Shown: piece after piece, positions 51,597 to 62,004 of the stretch
How positions within the stretch are numbered: position 1 is the stretch's first letter
How the letters are laid out: each line of letters opens with the position of its first letter
Assembly: GCA_030035585.1 (NCBI GenBank)
Contig: CM057482.1
Location: forward strand, 10,465,001 to 10,529,000
Direction of reading: 5' to 3'
DNA: 64,000 nucleotides
Origin: Dugong dugon
Lineage: Eukaryota > Chordata > Mammalia > Sirenia > Dugongidae
Program-made: the position numbers and the translations under genes
The notes under the pieces: generated by a model
Told to the model about the DNA's origin: nothing
The model's database searches: none
What the model saw: only the letters and a program-made list of their open reading frames with translations

Positions 51597-51760
51597 GGCC
51601 TTGGTGGCACACTGGTTAAGACCCTGGCTGCTAACCAAAAGTCGGCAGTTCAAATCTACCAGCCACTCCTTGGAAACCCTATGAGGCAGTTCTGCTCTGT
51701 CCTGTAGGGTCACTGTGAGTCAGAATCAACTCGATGGCAGTGGGTTTGGTTTTTGGTTTG
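51597..51760 (+). repeat. AfroSINE, sense, short form
   Basis: GGCCTTGGTGGCACACTGGT to AATCAACTCGATGGCAGTGG, with a GGTTTGGTTTTTGG tail. Confidence 0.92.
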
Positions 51761-51884
51761 CTGTGGCCAGCTTAGGATCCCACAGCTTAGAAAAACTCCC
51801 CACACAGTTAGAAGTTGGGCTGGAGACCTGGAAAGGAGAGAACAACAACCATCAGGGCTGGAAAGGGCTTCAGCTATCACACAT

Positions 51885-52310
51885 TGCTGGTGGGAGTGCA
51901 CCGTGGTACTGAACTCTTCCAGGAGGCAATTTAACATTACCTGTCAAAATTATAAATACATTTACCATTTGACCCAGAAATCCCCCTTTTAGGAATTTAT
52001 CCTCCAGATAAACCTGAACACACACAAAATGACAGATACACAGTTTATTTATCACCACATTGTTTGAAAAACCAAAAGATGGGAAACAACCCAAGTGACC
52101 ACCTACGGGGGCTGGTGAACTAAAGTATGGTCCGTCGGCACAGTGGAACACTCACTATTCAGCAGTGAAAAAAGAACAAGGATGCTTTCTAAGTATCGTT
52201 ATGGAAAGACTGTTATGTGAAAAAAAAAAAACCAAGGTGCACAACAGTGCGTAGAGTATGCTACGCACTGTGTAAGAAAGGGAGGAAGTAACATTCATAT
52301 TTGCTTATAG
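51885..52310 (+). repeat. L1 ORF2 end fragment
   Basis: ATTGCTGGTGGGAGTGCACC, CAGAAATCCCCCTTTTAGGA. A continuation is seen after the younger L1 at 53040. Confidence 0.75.
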
Positions 52311-52317
52311 TTGCCTA

Positions 52318-53010
52318 AATGAACATTAGACCACCTAAGATACATCTACTGGTCCCATCCTGGCTGGAGCAAAGGAGGATGAAGAAGACCAAAGACACAA
52401 GGGAAAGATTAGTCCAAAGGACTAATGGACCACAACTGCCACAATCTCCACCAGACTGAGCCCAGAACAACTAGATGGTGCCCGGTTACCACTACCGACT
52501 ACTCTGGCAGGGATTACAATAGAGGGTCCTGGGCAGGGTGGAAGAAAAATGTAGAACAAAATTCAAATTCACACGCACGCACGCACGCACGCACGCACAC
52601 GCACACAAAGACCAGGCTTGCTGGTCTGACAGACTGGAGAAACCCTGAGAGTCTGGCCCCTGGACACCCTTTTAATTCAGTACTGAAGTCACTGCTGAAG
52701 TTCAACCTTCAGCCAAGATTAGACAGGTCTGTAGGGCCAACAATAGCATATGTAAGGGATGTGCTTCATAGTTCAATCATGTGTACAGGACTAATGGGAA
52801 CACCAGCCCAAAAGCAAAGACCAGAAGGCGGGAAGAGACAGGAAAACTGGATGAATGGATACAGGGAACCCAGGGTGGAGAAGGGGAGAGTGTTGACACA
52901 TCGTGGGGTTGGCAACCAATGTCACAAAACAATTTGTGTATTTAACTGTTTAATGAGAAACTAATTTGCTCCGTAAACTTTCACCTAAATCACCATTAAA
53001 AAAACAAAAT
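52318..53010 (+). repeat. Younger L1 3' UTR of the afrotherian type
   Basis: Collinear with the reverse of 44565-45240. Ends TTTCACCTAAATCACCATTAAAAAAACAAA (in parts). Contains an ACGC tetranucleotide run at 52573-52599. Confidence 0.85.
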
Positions 53011-53445
53011 ACCATTAGAAAGAGGCATAAGCAACTAATATAAAGTGTTTCCCCGGGGTGGGAGGAGCTGGGGAGCAGTTGGATTGGGACAGGGGTGGGA
53101 GAAAGAGTTCTCAATGAGAGCTTTTTACACCGTTTTGAGTTTTGGAATATGTAAGTATATTACTTGCTCAAAACTAAAAGTATCCAACATTCTGGAAAAG
53201 ATAAAACTATAGAGACAGTGAAAAAGATGAGTGGTTGCCAGGGGTTCAGTCTGGGGGGAAGGGAAGGGATGCACCGTTGGAGCACAGGGCACTTTTAGGG
53301 CAGTGAAACTGTTCTACTTGATCCTGTAATGGTGGACACATGACATTATACGTTTGTCAAAACCCACGGACTGAACGGCACAAAGAGTGAATCCTAATGC
53401 ACACTATGGACCTTAGTTAATACCCACCCACCCACCAAGCAAGCA

Positions 53446-53676
53446 AGCAGCCAGTTGCCTTGGAGCTGATTCTGACTCGTGGCGACCCCATGTGTGTCAG
53501 AGTAGAACTGTGCTGCAGAGGGTTTTCAGTGGCTAGATTTTTGGAAATAGATTGCCAGGTCTTTCTTTTGAGGTGCCTCTCGGTCGATCTGAACCTGGAA
53601 CTTTTCAGTTAGCAGGGTTACCTTGTTAGGGTTAGCAGTCGAGAGCTTAATGATTGCACTACCCAGGATCCCTTAA
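53446..53676 (-). repeat. AfroSINE, antisense, long form with internal duplication
   Basis: The head shows GTTAGCAGGGTTACCTTGTTAGGGTTAGCAG (in parts), a local duplication of the GGTTAGCAG block. Confidence 0.88.
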
Positions 53677-53677
53677 A

Positions 53678-53735
53678 CCAAAACCCAAAACTGTTGCTGT
53701 CAAGTCGATTCCGACTCAGAGCGACCCCATCGTTA
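53678..53735 (-). repeat. AfroSINE, antisense, 3' end only
   Basis: AACTGTTGCTGTCAAGTCGA, TTCCGACTCAGAGCGACCCC; truncated. Confidence 0.85.
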
Positions 53736-53919
53736 ACGATAAGGACCCCTTAGTTCATCAGCTGTAACAAATGTACCACAAGAATGCAAGATGTTAATAA
53801 TAGGAGAAAATGTGCATAAGGGGGCAAGGGATTATATGGCAATTCTTTGTACTCTCTACCATTTTTCTGTAAACCTAAAACTGTTCTAAAATTTAAAGTC
53901 TATTAAAAAAAAAAGTAGG

Positions 53920-54075
53920 AAACCCTGGTGGCATAGTGGTTAAGAGCTCAGCTGCTGACCAAAAGGCTGGCAGTTGGAATCCACCGGGCGCTCCTTGGAA
54001 ACCCTATGGGGCAGCTCTACTCTGTCCTATAGGGTCACTATGAGTCAGAATTGACTCAACAGCAATGGGTTTCAG
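53920..54075 (+). repeat. AfroSINE, sense, short form
   Basis: GGAAACCCTGGTGGCATAGT to ATTGACTCAACAGCAATGGG. Confidence 0.93.
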
Positions 54076-54514
54076 GTATCAAAAAGAAGTACACTTACAA
54101 AAAGGAAACAAAGAAAAAGAGGTTTTGAAACCAACCCATTTTACCAGCAGTGACCTGATGATCCGAGAGATTGCATATCTTGCCTGCAGCCTAGCAATGT
54201 GCAGTGGGATTCAGATCCCCAGGCGTGGTGCTGTTAAACCCTTCCTTCCCCGCATGTTCAGGGTAGAGGTGGAAAACCCTCCTCTTGGACCTGTTCCGTA
54301 TTCTGTACCACATGGGACTTAGATCATTTATCTAGATGAGTTCTGCATTTTTTTCAAGACAGAGAAGAAAATCCTTAAAAAAGTTGAAATGTTTAGAACT
54401 TTCAAATTCAATACTCATTTCTTTTGTTTGGGAAATCTATGACAAAACTTCCAGTCAGACAAGCTGCTTGGGATTGGTTCTGTGTAAGCACAAGTGTTCT
54501 GCTCACCACCACTA

Positions 54515-54620
54515 GTAAATATTTATTGAGCCTATTCTGTGCCAGGCGGTCTGCTAGGAGCCAGGGTACAGAGATGAGGAGCCCACTGTTCCTGCCCTCC
54601 AGAAGCTTACGGTCTAGTGG
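54515..54620 (-). repeat. L2 LINE 3' fragment
   Basis: TATTTATTGAGCCTATTCTG, then CTCCAGAAGCTTACGGTCTA. Confidence 0.75.
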
Positions 54621-54784
54621 GAGCGAGGGACTCAGACACCCATGACTGTAATAATACGGTTAGTGTGCAAAGAACTGTGGAATTTGTTCTTCTTCAGGAA
54701 AGGTAAGGGGTTGGAGGGTCTGAGAGGCTCACAGAGAAGGCAGTAGTGAGGAAAGGTCATCCTTGTGGAGATGTATCTACTTGA

Positions 54785-55431
54785 TCATAAGCAACATCAA
54801 GATGAATGGAGAAAAGATTGAAGTTGTCAAGAATTTCATTTCACTTGGATCCACAATCAACACCCATGGGAACAGCAGTCAAGAAATCAAATGATGCACT
54901 GCACCGGAAAATCTGCTGCAAAAAGTCTCTTTAAAGTGTTGAAAAGCAAAGACATCACCTTGAAGACTAAGGTGCGCCTGACCCCAGCCATGGTGTTTTC
55001 GATCGGCTCACATGCATGTGAAAGCTGGATGATGAATAAGGAAAACCGAAGAACTGACGCCTTTGAACTGTGGTGTTGGCGAAGAGTACTGAATACACCA
55101 TGGACTGCCAAGAGAACGAACGAATCTGTTTTGGAAGAAGTACAACCAGAATGCTCCTTAGAAACAAGGATGGCGAGACTACATCTTATATACTTTGGAC
55201 ATGTTATCAGGAGGGATCAGTCCCTGGAGAAGGACATCATGCTTGATAAAGTAGAGGGTCAGCGAAAAAGGGGAAGACCCTCAACGAGATGGAGTGACAC
55301 AGTGGCTGCAAAGATGGGCTCAAGCATAATGATTGTGAGGATGGCGGAGGACCAGGCAGTGTTTCGTTCTGTTGTACATATGGTCGCTATGAGTCGGAAC
55401 AGACTCGACGGCCCCTAACAACAACAACAAT
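54785..55431 (+). repeat. RTE-clade LINE 3' part with a 175-codon open frame
   Basis: Sense, 647 bp. An open frame (54891-55418) covers the region after the reverse-transcriptase core: FSIGSHACESWMMNKENRR, TDAFELWCWRRVLNTPW, YFGHVIRRDQSLEKD, RPSTRWSDTVAAK. It ends CGACGGCCCCTAACAACAAC. This is a 5'-truncated retrotransposon copy, not a host gene. Confidence 0.93.
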
Positions 55432-55777
55432 CTGTTTGGGGAACAGTGTGGCTGGAACGCAGGAACGTGGAAGGAGGGGCAGAGATGAATTGAGGGGCCA
55501 AGAGGGGTGTGAGGGGCCTGGTGTGCAGAAGGGATGTTGGAAATCAGTCCCCTAACCCATAATAAAAATTTTTATGTTTCATATTGTAGGGCTAAAAACT
55601 CTGAACAAAACAGACTTCCATTTTTGGAAATGCATGTGGGCCTCTCTTGTAAGAGTGTACTACTTGCTGTGACCCTCAAAATGTTTTCAAAATGCATAGT
55701 TAAATCTTTTTCCAATGTATATTTACTTTGTTTACTGTTATTCTTCCCCCCCCTCCCCCCACCGCTTTTCAAAATCT

Positions 55778-55972
55778 ATCCTGTTGCTGTCGAGTCAATT
55801 CCAACTCATAGCAACCCTATAGGACAAGAGCAGAACTGCCCGATAGGGTTGTAAATCTGTAGGAAGCAGACTGCCGCCACCTCTTTCTCCCTCTGAGCGG
55901 CTGGTGGGTCCAAACTGCCGAATTTTTGGTTAGCAGCCGAGCACTTAACCACTGCATTACCAGGGCTCCTTT
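55778..55972 (-). repeat. AfroSINE, antisense, long form
   Basis: CCTGTTGCTGTCGAGTCAAT to CTGCATTACCAGGGCTCC. Confidence 0.92.
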
Positions 55973-56078
55973 TTCAAAATATGTACTTGTAACCTATTCA
56001 AATATATATTTCCTTATAGTGCCGGGTCTCTTTCTCTCTCCCCACTGTGGATCCCAAAATGATTTCTGGAAAGGTGGG

Positions 56079-56556
56079 TGTCATGGATTGAGTTGTGTCC
56101 CCCAAAAATATCTGTCAGCTTGGCTGGGTCATGACTCCCAGTGTTGTATGATTGTGTAATCTGATGCGATCTCCTTATGTGTTGTAAATTCTATCACTAT
56201 GATGAGGTTATACTGATGAGGTTGACAAGATTAGATAGTGTCTTAATGCAATCTCTTTTGAGATATAAAAGAGAGAAGCGAGCAGAGACACATGGGAACC
56301 TCATACCACCAAGAAAGCAGCGCCAGGAGCAGAGCACGTCCTTTGGACCTGAAGTTCCTGCGCTGAGATGTTCCCAGACCAAGAGAAGATTAATGACACA
56401 GACCTTCCTCCAGAGCCAACGGAGAAAGTGTTCCCCTGGAGCTGACGCCCTGAATTTGGACTTGTAGCCTACTGGACAGTGAGAGAATAAACTTCTCTTT
56501 GTTAAAGCCATCCACTTGTGGTATTCCTGTTAGAGCAGCACGAGATGACAAAGACA
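56079..56556 (+). mobile_element. LTR of the TGT…AAGACA family, 478 bp, perfect target duplication
   Basis: TGTCATGGATTGAGTTGTGT to GATGACAAAGACA, with AATAAA in GAGAGAATAAACTTCTC. GTGGG flanks both sides (56074-56078, 56557-56561). Solo LTR, no coding part. Confidence 0.93.
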
Positions 56557-57869
56557 GTGGGTGTCAATCTTGGGGTTACATCATGTATCAAAATGAACCC
56601 ATAAAACACTTTTAAGTACTGAGGTGGAGTCACTGGCCATTGCTGGTGGTTACTCCCCCCATTTCTTCCTGTTTGCAGATTGTCAGCACATGGTAAAAGC
56701 CTATTTCAGAACTTGGAGATTATGGTCTAATTTCCACAAGAGGTCCCCAAAGTTTCCAACACTGGTGACTGACAACACTTGTGTGTGGGCAACATGGAGG
56801 CGGAGGGGATGGGGTGGCGTGGCTGGTATTTCGAGGAGCCGCTACATCACAGTTCACTTCTTCCTCTGCCCAATCCATGTGCCTTTCACAGGTGTTGAAC
56901 CTTAACGTCACATCCAAAGTTTCATCTCGGCATCTGCCTGAGACACGGGGGCTGAAGGGTGGGGTCCAAGACCGCTGTTTCCAGGTGGGAAATCTGAGGA
57001 ATAGCGATTCCAGGAACTGAGATAATGGGGCATAGTAGAGAACGGGCAGGTTTGGGCAGTGGGGACATGGGTGTGGCTTTTGCCAGGTGGAGTCTGGGTG
57101 CCTAAGCGGCAGCTGGGCATTCAAGGCTTGTGCTGAGAAACAGTCAGGGCTGGACATGATAGCTGGCGGTCAGCAGGGTGTACAGCCAGGGAATGCCTGA
57201 AGCTGTTCCAGGGTGTGGGCTTACACAAGGAGAACCCCCAGAGAGTGGGGGGCAGTGCCAAATGTTCATGACTGCATTGGGTGACACGGGGGCTGCAGGA
57301 GACACGGGGAGCGGCCCTGCCCACAGAGCTCTGGTTGGCTGGGAAGTGAAAACACAGACGGGAAAACTCACAGCCTCAAGGAAGCCTCAGATGCTAACAG
57401 GTGAAAACAACGTCAAGCCCTGCCTTTACGGCTTACCAAGGGCCTCCATCACTCACAATCCTGTCAAGCCTATGGTAGTCAGAGGAGACACTGTGGCCCA
57501 GTGGAAAGGTCACTGGCTTTAGGGACGGTCAGACCTGAGTTGGATCCCAGTTCCACCCCTTACTGTGTGACCCTGAGCAAGCCTACTGACCTCTCCCAGT
57601 CTCCGTGACCTCACCTGTAAAGTCAGTATAATTAGGATCGTTGCCGGAATGAAATCTGAGAGACTACGGTCAACTTGATGTTCTGAAAACTGGTAAGCAA
57701 AGAGGAGGAAGCATTGATGCTGCTTTTCTTAAACTGTACCTCAGAAAGACCAAACAGTTGCTAAGAAGGGTGTTTTGTTTTTTTTACTTGGTGAATTTCA
57801 GCTAGTACACGCAAAAGGCATGACCAACATTAGACTGAGATGGCGTGTCTGCACAATGACCAGCAGCGG

Positions 57870-59090
57870 CAGCCATGCCATCAGAGGAACCTTCTAGTGA
57901 CTGGAGTGAGGCTGACCAGGCCCAAACCCACCGACCCAACTCAACACATAGAGACAACCAGACATACATGCCTCCGGAGGTAATGCCTGGGAAGTGCATG
58001 ACTCCACCTGTGAAGTGTACCTGCCAAAAAGACAAGCCTCTAGGTTTAACTACCAGTTTACAGGAACTACTGGGGACAGAGAAACGTGTTAAATGACACC
58101 ATGAGGCTGCCATCAGCCAAATCCAGCAAATAAGCCTGTTTCTTCAACAAATAAATGGCAAGGGAAAGAAAAAAGGAGGGAGGAGGAACTTAAGAGTTTT
58201 AAAGAGATTTAGGAAACATTTCAGCCAAATATCAAGTGTGGGCTTTGTACGGAGCCTGACTGGAACAAGTCAGCTGTAAAAAGACATCTGTGGGATAATC
58301 AATGAGTAGGGACACTGACTGGATATTAGATGATATGAAGAACTTACTGGTAAATTTCTTAAGTGTGATAGTGGTATTATAGCTATTTTATCTCTTAAAG
58401 GTACATATAAAAATATTTATGGATGAAATAATAATAGAAATTGCCTTAAAATAATCCAGTCATGGGGGAATGTGTGGAAGAAGTGAGTGTGAGAGATGAA
58501 ACAAGATTGGCTATGAGTTGATAATTTTTGAAGCTGGGTGGTAGGGACTGTGATGGTTAAGATTGTGTGTCAACTTGGCTGGGCCATGATTCTCAGTGCT
58601 TTAATGTGATCACTCCCATGACTGAATATACTGTGAGTAGCCAATCAGATGAAAGGGAGTCTCCTTGGGGGTGTGGCCTATGTCTGACTATAAGCAGACG
58701 TTCTGGCTTTTTGCTCTTTCTGGATCCTGCGGCTGCCTCGTCATCTCATCTCTGGTTCTTGGGACTTGAGCTGTCAGTTTGTCTGCCGAACCTGGGATTC
58801 ATCAATCTGCATAGCCTGTGAGCAGGAGCCCTGCTCTCTGACCTGCCGATCTTGGGCTTGCCAGCTTCTGCAGCTGCGTGACTTGGGAGAGGCCTCTACC
58901 CTGATCCACGGACTTGGGACGTTCCAGCCTCTACAATTGCGTGAGCTGTTTCCTTGATATAAATCTCTCTCTCTATATTTATACACTTTACTGGTTTTGC
59001 TTCTCTAGAGAACCCAGTCTAAGACAGGGACATAGTTCATTATACTATTTTTTCTACTCATTTGTGTTTAAAATTTTCCAATAAGGTATG
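57870..59090 (+). repeat. Ancient LINE-like 3' end (as at 3180), split by an LTR
   Basis: GACACTGACTGGATATTAGATG and AGTTGATAATTTTTGAAGCT before, CATTATACTATTTTTTCTAC and AAAATTTTCCAATAAGG after the LTR. Confidence 0.6.
58549..59026 (+). mobile_element. LTR, 478 bp, perfect target duplication
   Basis: TGTGATGGTTAAGATTGTGT to CCCAGTCTAAGACA, flanked by GGGAC (58544-58548, 59027-59031). It shares terminal sequences with the 56079 LTR, but its centre is a different, CTTGGGACTTG-containing sequence with internal near-repeats. Confidence 0.92.
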
Positions 59091-59197
59091 AAAAGTAGCT
59101 GGCACACAGAAGCAGTTCAATAAATGACACCTGCTGTTATTTTACAATGGGCAAACTATGATTTAGGGAGATTAAATAACTTACCTAACCCCAAAAC

Positions 59198-59347
59198 ACC
59201 AAACCCATTGCCGCTGATTCCAACTCATAGCAACCCTATAGGACAGAGTGGAACTGCCTCATAAGTGTACAAGCAGCAGCTGGTGGAGCTGAACTGCTGA
59301 CCCTTTGGTTAGCAGCCAGACGCTAAACCACTGTGCCACCAGGGCCC
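59198..59347 (-). repeat. AfroSINE, antisense, short form
   Basis: CCATTGCCGCTGATTCCAAC to GTGCCACCAGGGCCC. Confidence 0.9.
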
Positions 59348-59446
59348 TGCTTACCTAAAGTCACACCAAATCGGCAGAGACTATAGTGTGCTTCTCAGGA
59401 AGTCCTGTCTGTGTGGCCCAGTCAGGAAGCTACAAAGATCCAAAAG

Positions 59447-60037
59447 CCACTCAATGAAATTGAATTTTTATTCCAAATGACTGTAGTGGCTAGAGAGACA
59501 AAAGCTAAAACCCAAACCGATGTGCTTAACTGGAAATTAAAAACAGCTGATTTGCAGGAGCGCAAACATGGGGTGATAGCCTTGGCACTCTGGTAACGGT
59601 TATGATCAAGAAAGCATAACAAATGTCCTTCTAATACACAATCTAGATATGCAGCATTTACAGCAAACTACATAAAAAGAAGAAAGAGACAAGAAAAAGA
59701 AAACCCCCACAAAATCCCAAGCCTCAGAAATTGCCATTCACGCTTAAGAACACAGGGGTGAAGACTTTTGGTAGCAAAATTTCCACAATCCTAAAAATGA
59801 GAGTCCTTCAAAAGGACTTCTTCAAATTCAAAAGCTAGAAAAACTGAAGAGGGAACAGCTGCGCTGGCTTAGAAGAATTGCTTCCTGTCATGAAGATGAC
59901 AGTCAGTCAGTCCTACTTCCAAACCACAGTGATGACCGGCAAACTCAGCCAACCCGAACAGAGGTGGGCGGGAACACGGGTGTCACCGATTGTACAAGAA
60001 CATGCTGGGTCAGCTCATGGTTTCAGAAAAGCCAGAA
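59447..60037 (-). other. SPG21: SPG21 3' UTR (probable)
   Basis: Single-copy-looking sequence follows the SPG21 stop. The first canonical polyadenylation hexamer on the minus strand (AATAAA) is at 59472-59467, so cleavage near 59447 is likely, giving a UTR of about 590 nt. Inferred only from the hexamer. Confidence 0.55.
59467..59472 (-). terminator. SPG21 polyadenylation signal AATAAA (candidate)
   Basis: The only AATAAA I found on the minus strand between the SPG21 stop and the AfroSINE at 59346. Confidence 0.5.
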
Positions 60038-60154
60038 CTACTGCTCCTCCTGACTGATACTCAGGTTGCCTTTCTGCACCTCGAGTTCCTCAGCACTGAC
60101 CATGGATGGGTCGATGGCTGCATATTTGGTTCCGTGGAATTGCAGCAAATGTAT
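60038..60154 (-). CDS. SPG21: SPG21 terminal coding exon
   Basis: 38 codons plus TAG. The acceptor CTTTTTTGCAG lies just above 60154. It encodes the conserved tail [13 protein letters not shown] and SISQEEQ. Confidence 0.94.
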   Translation of the reverse strand: MHLLQFHGTKYAAIDPSMVSAEELEVQKGNLSISQEEQ

Positions 60155-61408
60155 CTGCAAAAAAGCAGAGTTGTTATTTTAAATGGCTGCATTACAGAGC
60201 ACCATGTATACTGCCTCATATAAAAAGCTGGTAGGAAAATGTCACTACAGTATATAAATGTTTTATACTTCTAAACTTATAGAGTAACACATGCTAATTA
60301 GAGAAAAATTGGAAAACACAGAAAAACTGAAGAATTTTTTTAAAATCACAATTTGGGATCTTTGTTCCTCACTCCTCTCCAGCTTCCTACGAACTCTTCA
60401 TCGTTGTTGTTAGTTGCCGTGGGGTCGATTCTGACTCATGGCGACCCCATACGTGCAGAGTAGAACTGCATTCCATAGGGTCTTCAAGGCTGTGACCTTT
60501 TGGAGGCAGATCACCAGGCCTTTCTTCTGAGGTACCTATGGGTGGGTTTGAACTGTCAACCTTTTGGTTAGTAGTCCAGCATCTAACCATCTGCACCACC
60601 CAGGGACTCCTAAACTTTCCATAAACATCTTAAATGGCTGCATGTACCCTACCCCTCTGCTGTAAGCTAGCTCCTTCCTACCTTCTCCTGCTGTTAAGAC
60701 CAACATCTCTGGGCATCGAGTTTTTCTATGTTTAGGATCCTTTCCATGAAATACATTATTGGTGTATCAATAGGATCAAAGGGTATGACTGATTTAAGGG
60801 CTCCTGATACTTCTTGACAAATGGAAAAGCAATCATTTCTCACTGCCACTTCAAATATCCACTCAGGTAGAGGAGGAGGAGGTATTGCTGAAGTTGTTTT
60901 TTTTTAAAGCATTAAAATTAGATCAAGAAGTAGCTTCATGGGACTCAGACTGACCCTGTCTAGGTTTGGCATCCTGTTTGGTGGATGTCACTGTGTCCAG
61001 GAGCAAGGCCACTTTTTGCCAAATGGCTACCTCACTGTGTGGCTGTGGGCCTGCCATCCCTAGAAAACAGATAGTAGACAGAGAGTGGCATGGGTGTCTC
61101 TAACACACCTGTCTGAATTTCCTACAAATGATAAAATTTAAACCGCTTTTAGCCAGTCAATGCCTCGTTTCTACAGAGAATTAAAGTTCCCTTATTCCAC
61201 CATCAAAAAAAAGCACTTCTATGTTTTAAGCCGTACATGCTGCTCCAGCTTCCAGGCTGGGACTTACCTGTACATAAAGATTCACCTCTGCGCTTCTGCA
61301 CAGGTAGGGGAAATTGCCTCCCGTTTTAAGGTGAGCTCTCCGGGCGTTGGGATACAGTTTGTACATTTCTTCTTTAGCTTCAGTTGAAAGTGCACTCTGG
61401 TCAAATAC
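60038..61408 (-). CDS. SPG21: SPG21 (maspardin/ACP33), last two coding exons, partial gene
   Basis: Minus-strand exons 61408-61268 (141 nt, 47 codons, phase 0 at both ends) and 60154-60038 (117 nt including TAG), joined by a GT-AG intron (GTAAGT at 61267; TGCAG before 60154). The first exon encodes [40 protein letters not shown] and EVNLYVQ. The last encodes [30 protein letters not shown] and SISQEEQ. This matches the C-terminus of mammalian maspardin, an alpha/beta-hydrolase-fold protein of the cytosol and endosomal membranes that binds CD4 and is lost in Mast syndrome (SPG21). The preceding exon is not found before the window end, so the gene continues beyond 64000. Both exons are clean, with consensus splice sites. 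Confidence 0.95.
60403..60612 (-). repeat. AfroSINE, antisense, long form, in the last SPG21 intron
   Basis: TTGTTAGTTGCCGTGGGGTC to GCACCACCCAGGGACTCC. Confidence 0.92.
61268..61408 (-). CDS. SPG21: SPG21 penultimate coding exon
   Basis: 141 nt; acceptor AG at 61410-61409 preceded by a T-rich tract on the minus strand, donor GTAAGT at 61267-61262. It carries the region of the C-terminal helices and the HLKTGG motif at the end of the hydrolase fold. Confidence 0.94.
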
Positions 61409-62004
61409 CTTTTAAAAAAACACAGGCTGAAACCTACTGGTATTGTAATATATTCTTCTCACATTCTATAACATGCCACCCCAATGAGCAGCATTCTTTC
61501 TTCATGCAGCCCGAGCCACCTCCCACTGCTGAGCCCTGGGGACTTCTAACTTCAACATAAGATACTAGCTACAGATTCTGCTGCTAAATATCTCTTAGCA
61601 TTCTTTGGGGAAAAAAATCCTACAGTGAATTTTCCTTTTCCTCAAATGTAGCTGACTAAATTAACAGAATATTCACAGTGAACAACAGCTACTAAAAATG
61701 CCAATTAATTTCAAAGAGACCATGAAACTCCAAAGGAAATTTTTAATTTTATTATTAGTTAACAACAAGTACATACATTTATGCTCTATGAAAAAAAGAT
61801 TTTAAAAAAAGTGAAAAGAATAGGAGCTAAAAAGTCCAAGTCCTTTCCCAAGGGAGCCACTGTGAGCAGTTTGGAGCATAAGATTCTAGACATTTTCAAT
61901 GCTCATATAAATTAATTTTTTACACACACATACACAAGTTTGTCAAAAAGTGATTTGAAATTCTCAACAACAGCAACAAAATAAAAAAAAAAAAAAGAAG
62001 AGAG
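61409..62004. other. SPG21: SPG21 intron sequence left of the L1
   Basis: AT-rich, no exon found. Ends in an A run (61980-61996) just before the L1 5' end. Confidence 0.5.

Larger units (their letters stand above)
53190..53912 (+). repeat. Old L1 3' end interrupted by two antisense AfroSINEs
   Basis: GAGTGGTTGCCAGGGGTTCA before, ACCATTTTTCTGTAAACCTA and CTGTTCTAAAATTTAAAGTC after the SINEs; A tail at 53906-53914. Confidence 0.75.

Noticed and set aside
54891-55418. 175-codon ORF as a host gene
   Set aside because: It is the 3' coding part of an RTE LINE present in several copies in the same window.
57875-58096. 73-codon ORF next to the SPG21 3' side
   Set aside because: It lies in an ancient LINE-like repeat also seen near 3180; no gene features.
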